Origin: Synechococcus sp. KORDI-52
GTDB taxonomy: Bacteria; Cyanobacteriota; Cyanobacteriia; PCC-6307; Cyanobiaceae
NCBI RefSeq assembly: GCF_000737595.1
Contig: NZ_CP006271.1
Location: forward strand, 1,984,001-2,048,000
Length of the DNA: 64,000 nucleotides
Direction: 5' to 3'
Made by a program: the position numbers and the translations under genes. The notes under the pieces were generated by a model that did no database searches, was not told where the DNA came from, and worked only from the letters and a program-made list of their open reading frames with translations. Positions 27,542 through 36,370 of this stretch are shown here, piece by piece; the first letter of the stretch is position 1; each line of letters begins with the position of its first letter.

Positions 27542-29707
27542 CTAACAACCCAACATCGATAGTCCAACTTGGCGATCCAATTGTTGCTCTACAATCAACG
27601 CATCAACAACTTCATCCTGAAGTATATTTAAATCGACTAAATGCTCCCCTAATTTCTTTTGCAAAGGCTCAAAACTAATCAGCGCTTGACTCAAAATTGC
27701 CTGGTTGATTAAACCCTTCTCAACAGCCAAATCACCAAGAAGGACTAAATGGCTGCAGAAGGAATCGAATACAATGATATCTGAATTGAATAATTCTACT
27801 AGTGAGTTTAAATTTGCAGATAATGCATCAGTTCTATCTGGACGAAATGCGTGAATAAGCCCTATCTGCACTCGGCCTTGTGGGACAATAACTTGTTTCG
27901 TCGGCATTTTTACTGATCTACTAATTACGCCGAGAGCAACATTGCTAATCGCACTCTCTCTAGCCAAAACCAAGACACCCGACTCAACACGTAGAGGCAA
28001 AACTGAATACTTAAATGCCAGCCTTTCACCTATAAAATTTGTCAAATTTGTGTCTATCTCGAACGGATTAATATCATCAAATTCAATATCTTGCTGCTCT
28101 GCCAAAGCTGCACTCAACTCCACTGTCGTTATCATGCCCATTTTTAGCAAGGTCCTTCCGATTCGCTGTCTACTGCTTTTTTCCAAACCCTGTTGGAGTT
28201 CTAGTTGTGTGATCACACCTTGATCTATCAATATTTGACCTAAAGGCCTTCTCCCTGTAGATGATGCAACGCTGGGAAATACATGGGTTGTTTTATCCCA
28301 TGCAACCTTTCGAGCACTACCAATAGCCAAAACTTGCCGATAAGCCCTCCAATTGGCTCGGAAATTGATCCAATTAGCCCATACCATTCGAGGAATTGCA
28401 ATAATGCCGGAAGATAATCCGTAGAAAATTGTTGTAAAGTAGACTCTCTGAACGACTCTATTTAAAAGCAGAAACCCATTCAAAAGAAGTAGGTAGGCGA
28501 GCAACTTGCTATTGCCTAAAACTGGTGGATAATCCCAAGTTTTGAAGTGGATAAAACCTATAATCCAGATAATGAGGAGCTGTATTAACAAAAAAATAGA
28601 CAACAATCCGATCATATTGCTAATGCCACCCCTTCTATCACGCCATAAAAAATAGTTGATCAACCAATTGTTTGACCAAGGCAAAGTTACAGACCCTTGG
28701 AACACAATGCCTGTAATCCAGCGAGATTTTTGGCGAACCGATGTCGCAGCAGTATCTGGGAAGTTTTCTCGAACACATATCGAATGACTTACACGCTTCC
28801 GTACCCCAAATCGCTGTTCCTTTAATGGAGCCAGCACTGGGTCTCGTGGACTGTAATGAACAAATATTTCTCGCATGCCACGCTGACGAAGGCGAATCCC
28901 AATGTCATAATCCTCAGTCAGGCTTTGCGTGTCAAAGGCAATTCCTTCACCTTCATCTAACAGAAATGTCAATGCTTTACGGCTAAAACATGTACCAACT
29001 CCAGCACTCGGAACCAATCCTGCAAGCGCTTCACGAACAACAACCTCTTTTCCGTGCCATTCGGCGAATTCATCGGCATAGTGATTTGCTGTAAAATTCC
29101 ACCAATTTCGATGAAGATATGGAAAAACAGGTACTTGCACAAGATCGTTTTCACCAACAAGTAGGTTGAATAAACGCAGTTCCAGTGGAGAAATTACATC
29201 TTCAGCATCATGCAAAATAAATCCCGAAAATTTGATTGAAGCAGCTTGTTCAAACTCCAATACAGCTGACAGAATATTATTAAGGCAGTCAGCCTTGCTT
29301 GTAGGCCCTGGCAATGCACAGATGACTTGATGCACATTGTCGAAAAGAAGGGCTGCTTCCCTAGCATCTGCTTGTGTTTCTGGATCATTAGGATATGTAC
29401 CAATGAAAAATTGATAATTCTCATAATCAAGTTGTACTGCAGCAGTCTTAACCATCTGACCTATAACTCCTACCTCTCGCCATGCAGGAACCATAATTGC
29501 TAGGGGCTTTTCAGTTTTCGAATACAGAAGATCTTCATCCGCACGTCGATGACGGCTATATATGAACAATTTTTTCCATATCTTGCGAATCCAAAATAGT
29601 GAATCCACTATCAAATCTTCAAGACCAAGTACGAGCAATATCAAAGTCAAAACAAACGCAAAAAGACGCAAGCCATACAGATATAAAATCATCACGTCGG
29701 ATGGCAT
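27542..29707 (-). CDS. nfrB: NfrB-like c-di-GMP-responsive glycosyltransferase of the inner membrane
   Basis: 721 residues. TM helix at 8-30; family-2 glycosyltransferase core with AIMVPAWREVGVIG, GTYPNDPETQADA, PGPTSKADCLNN, GFILHDAEDVISP (catalytic Asp), SLTEDYDIG and RQKSRWITGI (QxxRW-type); further TM helices at about 365-440. The C-terminus (about 490-620) carries an MshEN-type module: RRPLGQILIDQGVI, IGRTLLKMGMIT and LAFKYSVLPLRVE, the class of domain that binds c-di-GMP in E. coli NfrB. There NfrB makes a ManNAc polymer and is switched on by c-di-GMP. First gene of the operon, followed by nfrA and ybcH. Confidence 0.88.
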   Translation of the reverse strand: MPSDVMILYLYGLRLFAFVLTLILLVLGLEDLIVDSLFWIRKIWKKLFIYSRHRRADEDLLYSKTEKPLAIMVPAWREVGVIGQMVKTAAVQLDYENYQFFIGTYPNDPETQADAREAALLFDNVHQVICALPGPTSKADCLNNILSAVLEFEQAASIKFSGFILHDAEDVISPLELRLFNLLVGENDLVQVPVFPYLHRNWWNFTANHYADEFAEWHGKEVVVREALAGLVPSAGVGTCFSRKALTFLLDEGEGIAFDTQSLTEDYDIGIRLRQRGMREIFVHYSPRDPVLAPLKEQRFGVRKRVSHSICVRENFPDTAATSVRQKSRWITGIVFQGSVTLPWSNNWLINYFLWRDRRGGISNMIGLLSIFLLIQLLIIWIIGFIHFKTWDYPPVLGNSKLLAYLLLLNGFLLLNRVVQRVYFTTIFYGLSSGIIAIPRMVWANWINFRANWRAYRQVLAIGSARKVAWDKTTHVFPSVASSTGRRPLGQILIDQGVITQLELQQGLEKSSRQRIGRTLLKMGMITTVELSAALAEQQDIEFDDINPFEIDTNLTNFIGERLAFKYSVLPLRVESGVLVLARESAISNVALGVISRSVKMPTKQVIVPQGRVQIGLIHAFRPDRTDALSANLNSLVELFNSDIIVFDSFCSHLVLLGDLAVEKGLINQAILSQALISFEPLQKKLGEHLVDLNILQDEVVDALIVEQQLDRQVGLSMLGC

Positions 29708-29810
29708 TTACACACCCTCACTGATTCGATATCGAAGCGATCAATACTCATTTTTCTGTTAATGCTTAGCCATCTTGTTGGCTGTTGATTTATCGTTTGG
29801 ATTGCATTTA

Positions 29811-29869
29811 TCAGCAAAGCTCAAGGCAATTCTCAGCAAAGCTCAAGGAATTTCTCAGCAAAGCCCAAG
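29811..29869 (+). repeat. 22-bp tandem repeat upstream of nfrB
   Basis: Two full units TCAGCAAAGCTCAAGG(C/A)A(A/T)TTC and a 15-bp third (TCAGCAAAGCCCAAG). It lies 104 bp upstream of the nfrB start, so it could be a regulator-binding array. Apart from this and the ORF at 30042-30218, 29708-30283 holds nothing recognisable. Confidence 0.75.
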
Positions 29870-30041
29870 TTTTAAGGTGAATATTGCTACTGTCGCGACA
29901 ACAAGCCATTATCTTTACAAATGTTCATTAAAATATGAGTAGAACTTCAGACCAGCTATTGATCTGAGTTGCTGGAGTCACCTGCGCCAGGCCGTGCGCC
30001 CCTAAACCGGCGACAACGAGGCGATCCTGCCTCAACAATCC

Positions 30042-30218
30042 ATGTCCACCTCCGCACCTCCCCAACGCCGCAATAGACGCGGCTTCTTCACCTCAGAACG
30101 ATCGCTGCGTAAGCTTGGCAATTCGATTTGGAAGAAGCAAACCCTAACGGCAGAAGCGAGCGGGCAGCCCCCCTCAAGCCAACCAAAACCATGTAAACAC
30201 GTTATAACAGAATCGTAA
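30042..30218 (+). CDS. Possible small basic protein
   Basis: A 58-residue ORF with an Arg/Lys-rich N-terminal half (PQRRNRRGFF, SERSLRKLGNSIWKK) and a Ser/Pro/Gln-rich tail. No family recognised and no clear ribosome site. The higher GC and basic character resemble other short orphan genes of marine Synechococcus. Low confidence. Confidence 0.3.
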   Translation: MSTSAPPQRRNRRGFFTSERSLRKLGNSIWKKQTLTAEASGQPPSSQPKPCKHVITES

Positions 30219-30283
30219 TAACCTTACATGAGGATCTGGCTTTGACGCGCTAATCTCATACGACAGCTCTGCCCTTCTCCGAC

Positions 30284-30589
30284 GTGGAACACCTAGCCGA
30301 ATACTTCAAGGTGTTCTCAGAGCCCAACCGCCTGGCCGTTCTTGAGGCCCTGCGGGGAGGAAAACGCAATGTCACCGCGGTTGTGGACACCACGGGGCTG
30401 AGCCAAGCCCTGGTGTCGAAACATCTCAAGCTGCTCACGATCGCCGGGGTTGTGAGGCGATGCCCAGAAGGATCACTTGTTTTCTATGAAGTGATCGATC
30501 GCTCTGTTTATCGGCTCTTGGCTCAGGGAGACAAGTTGCTGAAGGAATCTCGCCGACAACAGCTGGATGCCCTGAGCGCTTCGCTCTGA
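30284..30589 (+). CDS. ArsR/SmtB-family winged-helix regulator
   Basis: 101 residues from GTG. Core: EYFKVFSEPNRLAVLEALRGG, then the recognition helix region TTGLSQALVSKHLKLLTIAGVV, then the wing CPEGSLVFYEV. The metal-binding CxC motif of arsenic or cadmium sensors is absent, so the signal is unknown. The stop overlaps the next start codon (TGATG), coupling it to the pentapeptide gene; it probably once regulated that pair. Confidence 0.8.
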   Translation: MEHLAEYFKVFSEPNRLAVLEALRGGKRNVTAVVDTTGLSQALVSKHLKLLTIAGVVRRCPEGSLVFYEVIDRSVYRLLAQGDKLLKESRRQQLDALSASL

Positions 30590-31223
30590 TGGTGGCCGCC
30601 CCCCCCCCCCCCACCACCGCTGAGGAACTCATGCGGCAGTTGAAGGAATGACAAACGTCCTTCCCCAACCTGAATTTCAATGGTGTGAATGGGCTGGAGC
30701 TCGACCTGCATGGTTGCGATTTACGCAATGGGAACTTCAAGGAGTCGCGATTCGGGCATGCAACATTTTCTGCAGCCAATCTCCAGGACTGTTCGTTCCA
30801 GCAAGCAATGCTATGGGGAGCAGATTTATCAGGCGCCTCAGCGCAATCATCGAAATGGCATGATTCCGACCTATCCAGTGCCAGGCTCCAAAAAGCCAAC
30901 TTCAGCGGTGTTTTTTGCATCGATGCTGCCTTCGCGGTGTTCTTGCCGCCGGGAGCATTTGGCAGGGAGCGAGGTTGGTGGAAGCAGATTTCCGCTCAGG
31001 TCTCGATCAATTCACTGACCTCGGTGAAGCCAACTTGCACCAGGCAGACCTGAGCTTTGCTCAGCTCCAAGGCGCCAGTCTCAGGGGGGCAGATTTGAGT
31101 GAAAGCTGCCTGTATGGAGCTGACCTTAGCGAGAGCGATTTGCGAGGAGCAGATCTAAGGGGGTGCGACCTCAGCGGCACTCAGCTGAAAGGAGCTCTTC
31201 TCCCCGAGCATCTGAACCCTTAG
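30589..31223 (+). pseudogene. Pentapeptide-repeat protein gene with a nonsense codon and a frameshift
   Basis: Starts MVAAPPPPTTAEELMRQLKE, then TGA (30649-30651), then the same frame continues QTSFPNLNFNGVNGLELDL with pentapeptides (FSAAN, LWGAD). At the T6 run 30911-30916 the frame must shift by +1 base: seven Ts would give ANFSG VFLHR CCLRG VLAAG in register. After it come ARLVE ADFRS, ANLHQ ADLSF, ASLRG ADLSE and ADLRG to the stop. About 200 residues of A(D/N)LxX repeats in the ancestor, a right-handed beta-helix of unknown role. Two independent lesions mean no full product in this form. Confidence 0.8.
30599..30612 (+). repeat. Poly-C tract of 14
   Basis: A homopolymer inside codons 4-8 of the pentapeptide gene. 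Such runs slip during replication, so gene length could vary between cells; it is also a place where sequencing errors occur. Confidence 0.9.
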
Positions 31224-31272
31224 GCAAGGTCCGCAATAAGGGCAAGCCCCCTGGGAGTTGCACAACATTGAT

Positions 31273-31445
31273 CCCAGTTGCACAAAAAGCGAGGGACAAC
31301 TCAGGGACAAGCCCCTCAGACCTCTTGCCACAACATATAGCTAAGTGGCAGCAGCGGCCAGAAACCCCAGTGCTGATCAGCAGGATTCACACCAGCTCCA
31401 GCCACCACACTCCCCATCAATGCAGTGATTCTGCAGAGGAATGGA
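31273..31445 (+). repeat. Island repeat copy E
   Basis: CCCAGTTGCACAAAAAGCGA, then GGGACAACTCAGGGACAAGCC, then AAGTGGCAGCAGCGGCC and the full right arm, running directly into the truncated chrA copy. The left flank CCTGGGAGTTGCACA resembles the left flank of copy D. Confidence 0.85.
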
Positions 31446-31863
31446 TCAGGCCAGGGTCAAACCACCCACTCCGGCGCAGAACAGCACCACCCGCCAGGCC
31501 GGTTGCCGCCAACTCACCAAGAGCACAAACGCCACCAACGCCAGGCTGAACTCAGCGCCTCCGCGGATACCTGCCTGCCAGACGGGTTGAAACAACGCCG
31601 CCAGCAGGATGCCCACCACCGATGCGTTGATGCCCAGCAGGGCTCGACGCATCGGAGCCAATCGGCCCAGATCACTCCAGAAGGCCAAGAGCCCACCAAT
31701 CAACAAGAACGATGGAAAAAAGAGGGCCATGAGCGCCATCACAGAACCGGCGATGCCCTGAAGCCCTGGCTGCAGATCGAAGCCAAGAAAGGCCGCGAAA
31801 CTGAACATCGGCCCCGGCACCGCCTGGACAGCGCCATACCCCGCCAGAAACTGCTGCAGGTCA
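31446..31863 (-). pseudogene. chrA: Truncated second copy of chrA (3' third only)
   Basis: The minus strand encodes about 138 residues nearly identical to the C-terminal third of ChrA at 12609-13796 (PGPMFSFAAFLGFDLQP, ALLGINASVVGILLAALFQP and the same stop position). Similarity ends abruptly at about 31863, corresponding to about 13026 in the intact copy. Together with repeat E this is a segmental duplication of roughly 590 bp of the C-chrA junction. Beyond it, 31864-32138 is AT-rich and holds nothing recognisable apart from the promoter side of the next gene. Confidence 0.9.
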
Positions 31864-32138
31864 TGTAGTCACAATTCCAAATCTCGAGAAAGATGTCGTG
31901 ATCTTACTGAGAAAAACAAGCAAAACCGCTAAGAGAGATATGAGGCAAAGCTCTAGGCTATATACAGTGGAAATCTGCAACTCGAGGATACAACCATATC
32001 AAAACAGTGACTAAAACATACTATTTATCTTGGGAAAAAGCAGCACGGTTGCGAAAAATCCTTCGAGAAACGAGGCACAGTCTATCTTGTGAGACAATTG
32101 AGTATAATCGTTTGACTTAGAATGCTTTGCGCAATCGA

Positions 32139-33386
32139 ATGAAAAATAATCATGCTTGGCGCTTCTGGTTGTGGATCACAGCCTCCTTTTGCCTTGGGAC
32201 TATCTCGTCACTTGTACTTATTGCGCTGGTATTCTTCGGTGTAGTTGATTTTAATCCCGAAAACAGGCTGGCCAAAAGAGTTAATATTCCAAGGGATGAA
32301 CTCACTCAGCGACGGAAGCAGGAGATGGTTGAATTTCTAGAGCGCAAAAGAAGATGGACAGAAAAGCTGGTCGATCGAATGCATGACAGATACTTAGAAA
32401 ATCCGAATTCGACGATGGATTTTTTGGTGATATCTGGAGGGGGTGAACATGGGGCTTTCGGAACGGGGTTTCTTGTTGGCTGGTCTAAAGTTACTGACAA
32501 GAACGGATCAATGCCTCTATTTGATGGCATAACTGGTGTTAGCGCAGGATCTCTCATAGCGCCTTTTGCGTACATTGGAACGAAGCAAAGCCTCGAAAAG
32601 ATCAACCATTTTTTTCGAAATACAAGTCCCGATTTTGTTGTCTTAAGGAAGCCGATCTTTCTTGCTCCAAACAACATGAGCTTGGCGCGAGTACCAGGCC
32701 TAGAAAGAGCAGTCGGAGAAGCATATAACCAGTCAACTGCTCAGCAAATTGTCGACAAAACAAGTTCCGGTCGACTTCTGCTGATTCAGTCAACAAATCT
32801 AGACTTGGCATTTCCAGCTGTTTTTAATTTTGTTGCAGCAGCCAAGAAATCTGTAGCTGAAAATGATGCAAAACCAATGACAAATATTCTTCTTGCATCA
32901 ACCGCCATCCCCGGGATGTTTCCGCCACGTGAGATGAACGGTTTTTTATATGTAGATGGAGGAGTTGAAGGTAATTTTTATTATGGAGGACATCCTTCAA
33001 AACCTGTAAATACCTTCGGCGGAATTTGGAAAAGAAAGCATCCTGGCATCCCAATTCCGAAGACCCGTTATTGGGTGATCATCAACGGTAATCTCAGGGA
33101 GTCGCCGAAAACCAGTGAAACTGGATGGGCCAGTATTGCGTATAGAAGTCTAGAAGTTTCTGAGGGTTCAGGACAAGTTGTTTCGCTCAGAGAGCTCTTC
33201 TCAATTGCAGAGTTAACCAAACTTCGTGGTCTTGGCGAAGTTGAAGTTCGTTGGATCGCTATCAACGAGCCTCTCAAACGTGGTGTTTTCCCAAAAATAT
33301 TTAACAACAATGAGATGAGACGATTGTCCAATCTGGGTGAAAGTCTGGGACGCGATCCTAATTCCTGGAATTTAGCCTCACCTTGA
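32139..33386 (+). CDS. Membrane-anchored patatin-like phospholipase
   Basis: About 415 residues from ATG 32139 (TTG 32127 is the longer option). N-terminal TM helix (FWLWITASFCLGTISSLVLI). Patatin motifs in order: oxyanion loop SGGGEHGAFG, nucleophile elbow GVSAGS, and catalytic Asp in VDGGVEG. The length and single anchor fit bacterial patatin-like lipases, which cleave acyl esters of phospholipids. Moderately AT-rich, no operon partner, flanked by two gene fragments. Confidence 0.82.
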   Translation: MKNNHAWRFWLWITASFCLGTISSLVLIALVFFGVVDFNPENRLAKRVNIPRDELTQRRKQEMVEFLERKRRWTEKLVDRMHDRYLENPNSTMDFLVISGGGEHGAFGTGFLVGWSKVTDKNGSMPLFDGITGVSAGSLIAPFAYIGTKQSLEKINHFFRNTSPDFVVLRKPIFLAPNNMSLARVPGLERAVGEAYNQSTAQQIVDKTSSGRLLLIQSTNLDLAFPAVFNFVAAAKKSVAENDAKPMTNILLASTAIPGMFPPREMNGFLYVDGGVEGNFYYGGHPSKPVNTFGGIWKRKHPGIPIPKTRYWVIINGNLRESPKTSETGWASIAYRSLEVSEGSGQVVSLRELFSIAELTKLRGLGEVEVRWIAINEPLKRGVFPKIFNNNEMRRLSNLGESLGRDPNSWNLASP

Positions 33387-33773
33387 CCTTTTCAAATCAT
33401 CCTGAATGTAAGAATAAAAATGGGCGGGCAACTTCGAACTTAATCAACTGTACATAAAAACTCCTCTCACAAACTTCAAGATTACATTGGGTAGATTGAC
33501 TTAAGGATAAAGAAAGCAGCGATTGCTGATTTTTCACTAATTTATGAAGAACCCGAGAATGCCATCTCAAGAGCGGCCAATCAGTCCATAAGCAAACGAC
33601 AAACTTTAAATAAGAACTGATCAATCACTGGATGGCTAGCAATTTCCTGGCCATGACGCTTCCTCTGGAGCATTTGGATAAAGCTTTTGAAGAATCTCCT
33701 TCGATTTCGGACCATTCTTGTCGAGCAACTCTGTCTAAAGACTGAGTGATGAATTGGGGAACAAGAACAAACC

Positions 33774-33830
33774 GGAGAGGAGAGGAGAGGAGAGGAGAGG
33801 TGAGGAGAGGAGAGGAGAGGAGAGGAGAGG
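33774..33830 (+). repeat. AGAGG pentanucleotide microsatellite
   Basis: About 11 copies of AGAGG with one TGAGG variant. Perfect short tandem repeats this long are rare in cyanobacterial genomes. The surrounding 33387-33897 contains no gene I can support. Confidence 0.9.
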
Positions 33831-33897
33831 AACACTGCTTCGCAGCAGATAGGCAGTCCAACGATTCGGGATATACCAGGAAATCATTAGGCCGTGA

Positions 33898-34216
33898 CCA
33901 GCAAAGAGCTTGCGAAGCGAGCCGCGCTGAACTACAAGATGGCCCCAGACTCGGTAATGCTTAATCCGCGCGCCCGATCTACCAGTGCTTGAATCCGACC
34001 GTTGAGATTGATAAAAAGAAAACGTTCACTACTCTGTTCATTCGTCACAAAGTGGACCAATGCCCAGTGATAGGGCACAGCCATTTCTTCAAACAAGATG
34101 AGGAGCTTCCAGCCGTTTTGAGTGGCATAGATCAGACAGCAGATTTCGCTATGCGCTGAAGACGACCACGTTTCGGCGAGCGTAACCTGCCTGGCGAGTC
34201 TTGATGTTTGGCTCAT
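33898..34216 (-). pseudogene. 5' fragment of a GST gene (copy of 11445-12254)
   Basis: Minus strand MSQTSRLARQVTLAETWSSS, then CCLIYATQNGWKLLILFEEM and ITESGAIL, then a TAG where the intact gene has GAG (Glu). The similarity continues as FSAARFAS to about 33898 and ends. The leader upstream (34217-34396) and repeat F are also copies of the corresponding GST leader and repeat C. Multiple substitutions make this older than the chrA duplication. Confidence 0.88.
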
Positions 34217-34396
34217 GTCATCGTCTCTTTAATGCCAAAACCTCTAATCAACACTAGGGAGCCAGTTCGATCGTTCCACTGAGTGCTCCAATCTTGAACT
34301 TAGATCAAATCAACCAAGCATCTTCTTGCTGCAGGCACCATGACGCAGCCAATCTTGGCGCTGATCTCTGATGGTCATCCAGTTGCCCATAATTGA

Positions 34397-34573
34397 CCCA
34401 GTTGCACAAAATTCCAGGGACAACTCAGGGACATGCCCTTCAGACCGTTAACAGGAACTGGGAATAAAGCGGCAGCAGCAGCCAGGAACCCCAGCGCTGA
34501 TCCGCAGGATTCACACCAACTCCAGCCACCACGCTGCCCATCAATAGGGTGATTCTGCAGAGGAATGGATCAG
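34397..34573 (+). repeat. Island repeat copy F
   Basis: CCCAGTTGCACAAAATTCCA, GGGACAACTCAGGGACATGCC, then AACTGGG as an exact inverted partner to CCCAGTT; the right arm ends GATTCTGCAGAGGAATGGAT. After it the sequence does not continue into chrA but into unrelated DNA leading to the psbA fragment. Confidence 0.87.
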
Positions 34574-34829
34574 GTCATTCATCAGGCCGATCACTTCATC
34601 CCACATCGCTGCAGCCATCACGGCAAGCGGTCGGATGCGCAGAACAAGCAGATCCCCTGCGCAACGCGCACCGCTGGACAACTGGTAAGTCGGAGCTGTC
34701 GAAGAGATCAGGACCGCTCAGGCTGAGCGTCGTGTCAGCCGCGCAAACTCCCTTTACATTCCCGCTGTCGGGTTAGCCGACCTTTCTTATTTGCAACCGG
34801 GATTCGTCCCACCGGCTTTTTCCGTTCTC

Positions 34830-34910
34830 ATGACCACCACCCTCCAGCAGCGCTCCGGAGCTTCCAGCTGGCAGGCCTTCTGTGAGTGGGACACCTCCAC
34901 CAACAACTGA
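34830..34910 (+). pseudogene. psbA: psbA (photosystem II D1) 5' fragment with leader
   Basis: Reads [20 protein letters not shown], then DTSTNN and stop. This is the D1 N-terminus, where marine cyanobacteria have CEWVTSTNNRLYVGW; Val is Asp here and the gene stops right after TSTNN. The 90 bp upstream (TTTACA at 34753, then a short hairpin) look like a psbA promoter/leader. The other 330 codons are absent. 34911-35338 is AT-rich and empty as far as I can see. Confidence 0.8.
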
Positions 34911-35338
34911 TTCATTGTTTGGCAGGAAATGCGATCGCTCAGAAGCTCAGGTCCATATCACTCTTGAGGTGGTTTTGATGCTTTTTAGCTCTTGAAAGAA
35001 AGATGATTGATTTTACTTTTAAAAGATGAATCAAAATGCATTTCGTGATCAGAACTGAACATGGTGAAATTATTTTCTTGATTTATTGTTAAGGATTGCG
35101 TGCATGTTTTGAAAAATATTTAAGGGGCATAAGTTTTATTTTAATGCTCATGACTTGCATGAGTTTAGTGTTGTGCATAGGCTCACAATCCTTCTCGCCC
35201 AAAGTAGCGCGTGCATGATACCGGCTGATCTATGCCTGCTGCATAAGCATGGGGCTAGAGAATATTTCCTGATACTATGCATAACTACTGAAAATCTTAA
35301 TTTACATCTGTTGATTAGTTGATGACTACTCATAGAGG

Positions 35339-36370
35339 ATGCTATTGACTTTCAACGTGATCGGAATCCAACGCATGCAAACGAGCCTTAAGCAATTAGA
35401 ACCTTTTTGGTATCCGCTGATGCCATTGGAAGCATGGGATGGTGAGCCACTTTCGGTTCAATTGCTGGGTCGAATGCTTGTTTTATGGCGTCGCAGGGAT
35501 GGTCAAATAGGCGCCTTGGATGATCGCTGCCGCCATCGTTCGGCTTCGCTTTCAGGTGGTCATGTTGGTCTGGATGGGTACCTTCACTGTCCATATCACG
35601 GTTGGGCTTTTGACACGGATGGCCACTGCCGGGAGTTGCCTCAGCAACCGAATCAGACCATCCCCAACAGATGCCACACGAAGGCTTACCAAGTCAAGGA
35701 ACAACACAGCTTGGTGTGGGTCTGTCTTGCGAATCAAGCAAAGCTGCCGATCCCACCGCTCTCGAAGCTTGCGTCCGGTTGTCATCGACGCATTCAAGGG
35801 TTTCATGAGCAATGGCAGTGCTCTGCATTCCGTGTGATCGAAAATGGGTTGGACAACTTCCATCACTACTTTGTGCATCGGGGAGTTCTTGACGCCCTTT
35901 CCCCCATACCAGAGCCGATGGAAGGCGGTATCACTACTACTAGTGATGGGTTGAAATTCAGTATTCCCCTCGAACTCAGCACAACTGAGGCACTAGAGGC
36001 CACGGTTGGGGACTGCAGCCCTACGCCGCGTGTTGAAAGATATGTGCATTGGCTAGCTCCATTGGGACTCACTCTTAAGCTCACCTGGCCAAATGGAAGA
36101 CAGCAATGCATCGTCTTATTCGCTGTTCCTCGTGACTCGTATTCCTGCACAATTTTGCGCTTTTATTTGCGCAACGATACGGAAGAAGAGGTGAGTCAAT
36201 CTAGCGTGATTGCTTTCGAACGCACGTTAATCGATCAAGATCGACGCATTCTTGAAGCGATGCCTTCCGATTTAGACCCATGTCCAGTCGGGGAGCAGCT
36301 GATTGAGGCGGATCAACCGATCGCTCGCATGCGTCAGCTGCTCCAGAAGTTTTTGGCTACGACTTCCTGA
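35339..36370 (+). CDS. Rieske-type non-heme iron oxygenase
   Basis: 343 residues (ATG 35339; ATG 35375 is a plausible shorter start). N-terminal Rieske [2Fe-2S] ligands: CRHRSASLSGG and CPYHGWAFDTDG (CxH...CxxH). Mononuclear iron site segment: ENGLDNFHHYFVHRG (2-His plus acid). This is the layout of ring-hydroxylating or PaO/CAO-like single-component oxygenases. The substrate is unknown. Its end overlaps, tail to tail, the end of a second Rieske gene on the other strand by 37 bp. Confidence 0.85.
   Translation: MLLTFNVIGIQRMQTSLKQLEPFWYPLMPLEAWDGEPLSVQLLGRMLVLWRRRDGQIGALDDRCRHRSASLSGGHVGLDGYLHCPYHGWAFDTDGHCRELPQQPNQTIPNRCHTKAYQVKEQHSLVWVCLANQAKLPIPPLSKLASGCHRRIQGFHEQWQCSAFRVIENGLDNFHHYFVHRGVLDALSPIPEPMEGGITTTSDGLKFSIPLELSTTEALEATVGDCSPTPRVERYVHWLAPLGLTLKLTWPNGRQQCIVLFAVPRDSYSCTILRFYLRNDTEEEVSQSSVIAFERTLIDQDRRILEAMPSDLDPCPVGEQLIEADQPIARMRQLLQKFLATTS

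Noticed and set aside
29811-29869. Tandem repeat as a CRISPR array
   Set aside because: The units are directly adjacent with no spacers, and no cas genes are present.
30284-30589. ArsR protein as the regulator of acr3 or chrA
   Set aside because: It lies 15 kb away, lacks the metal-binding Cys motif and is coupled to a pentapeptide gene instead.
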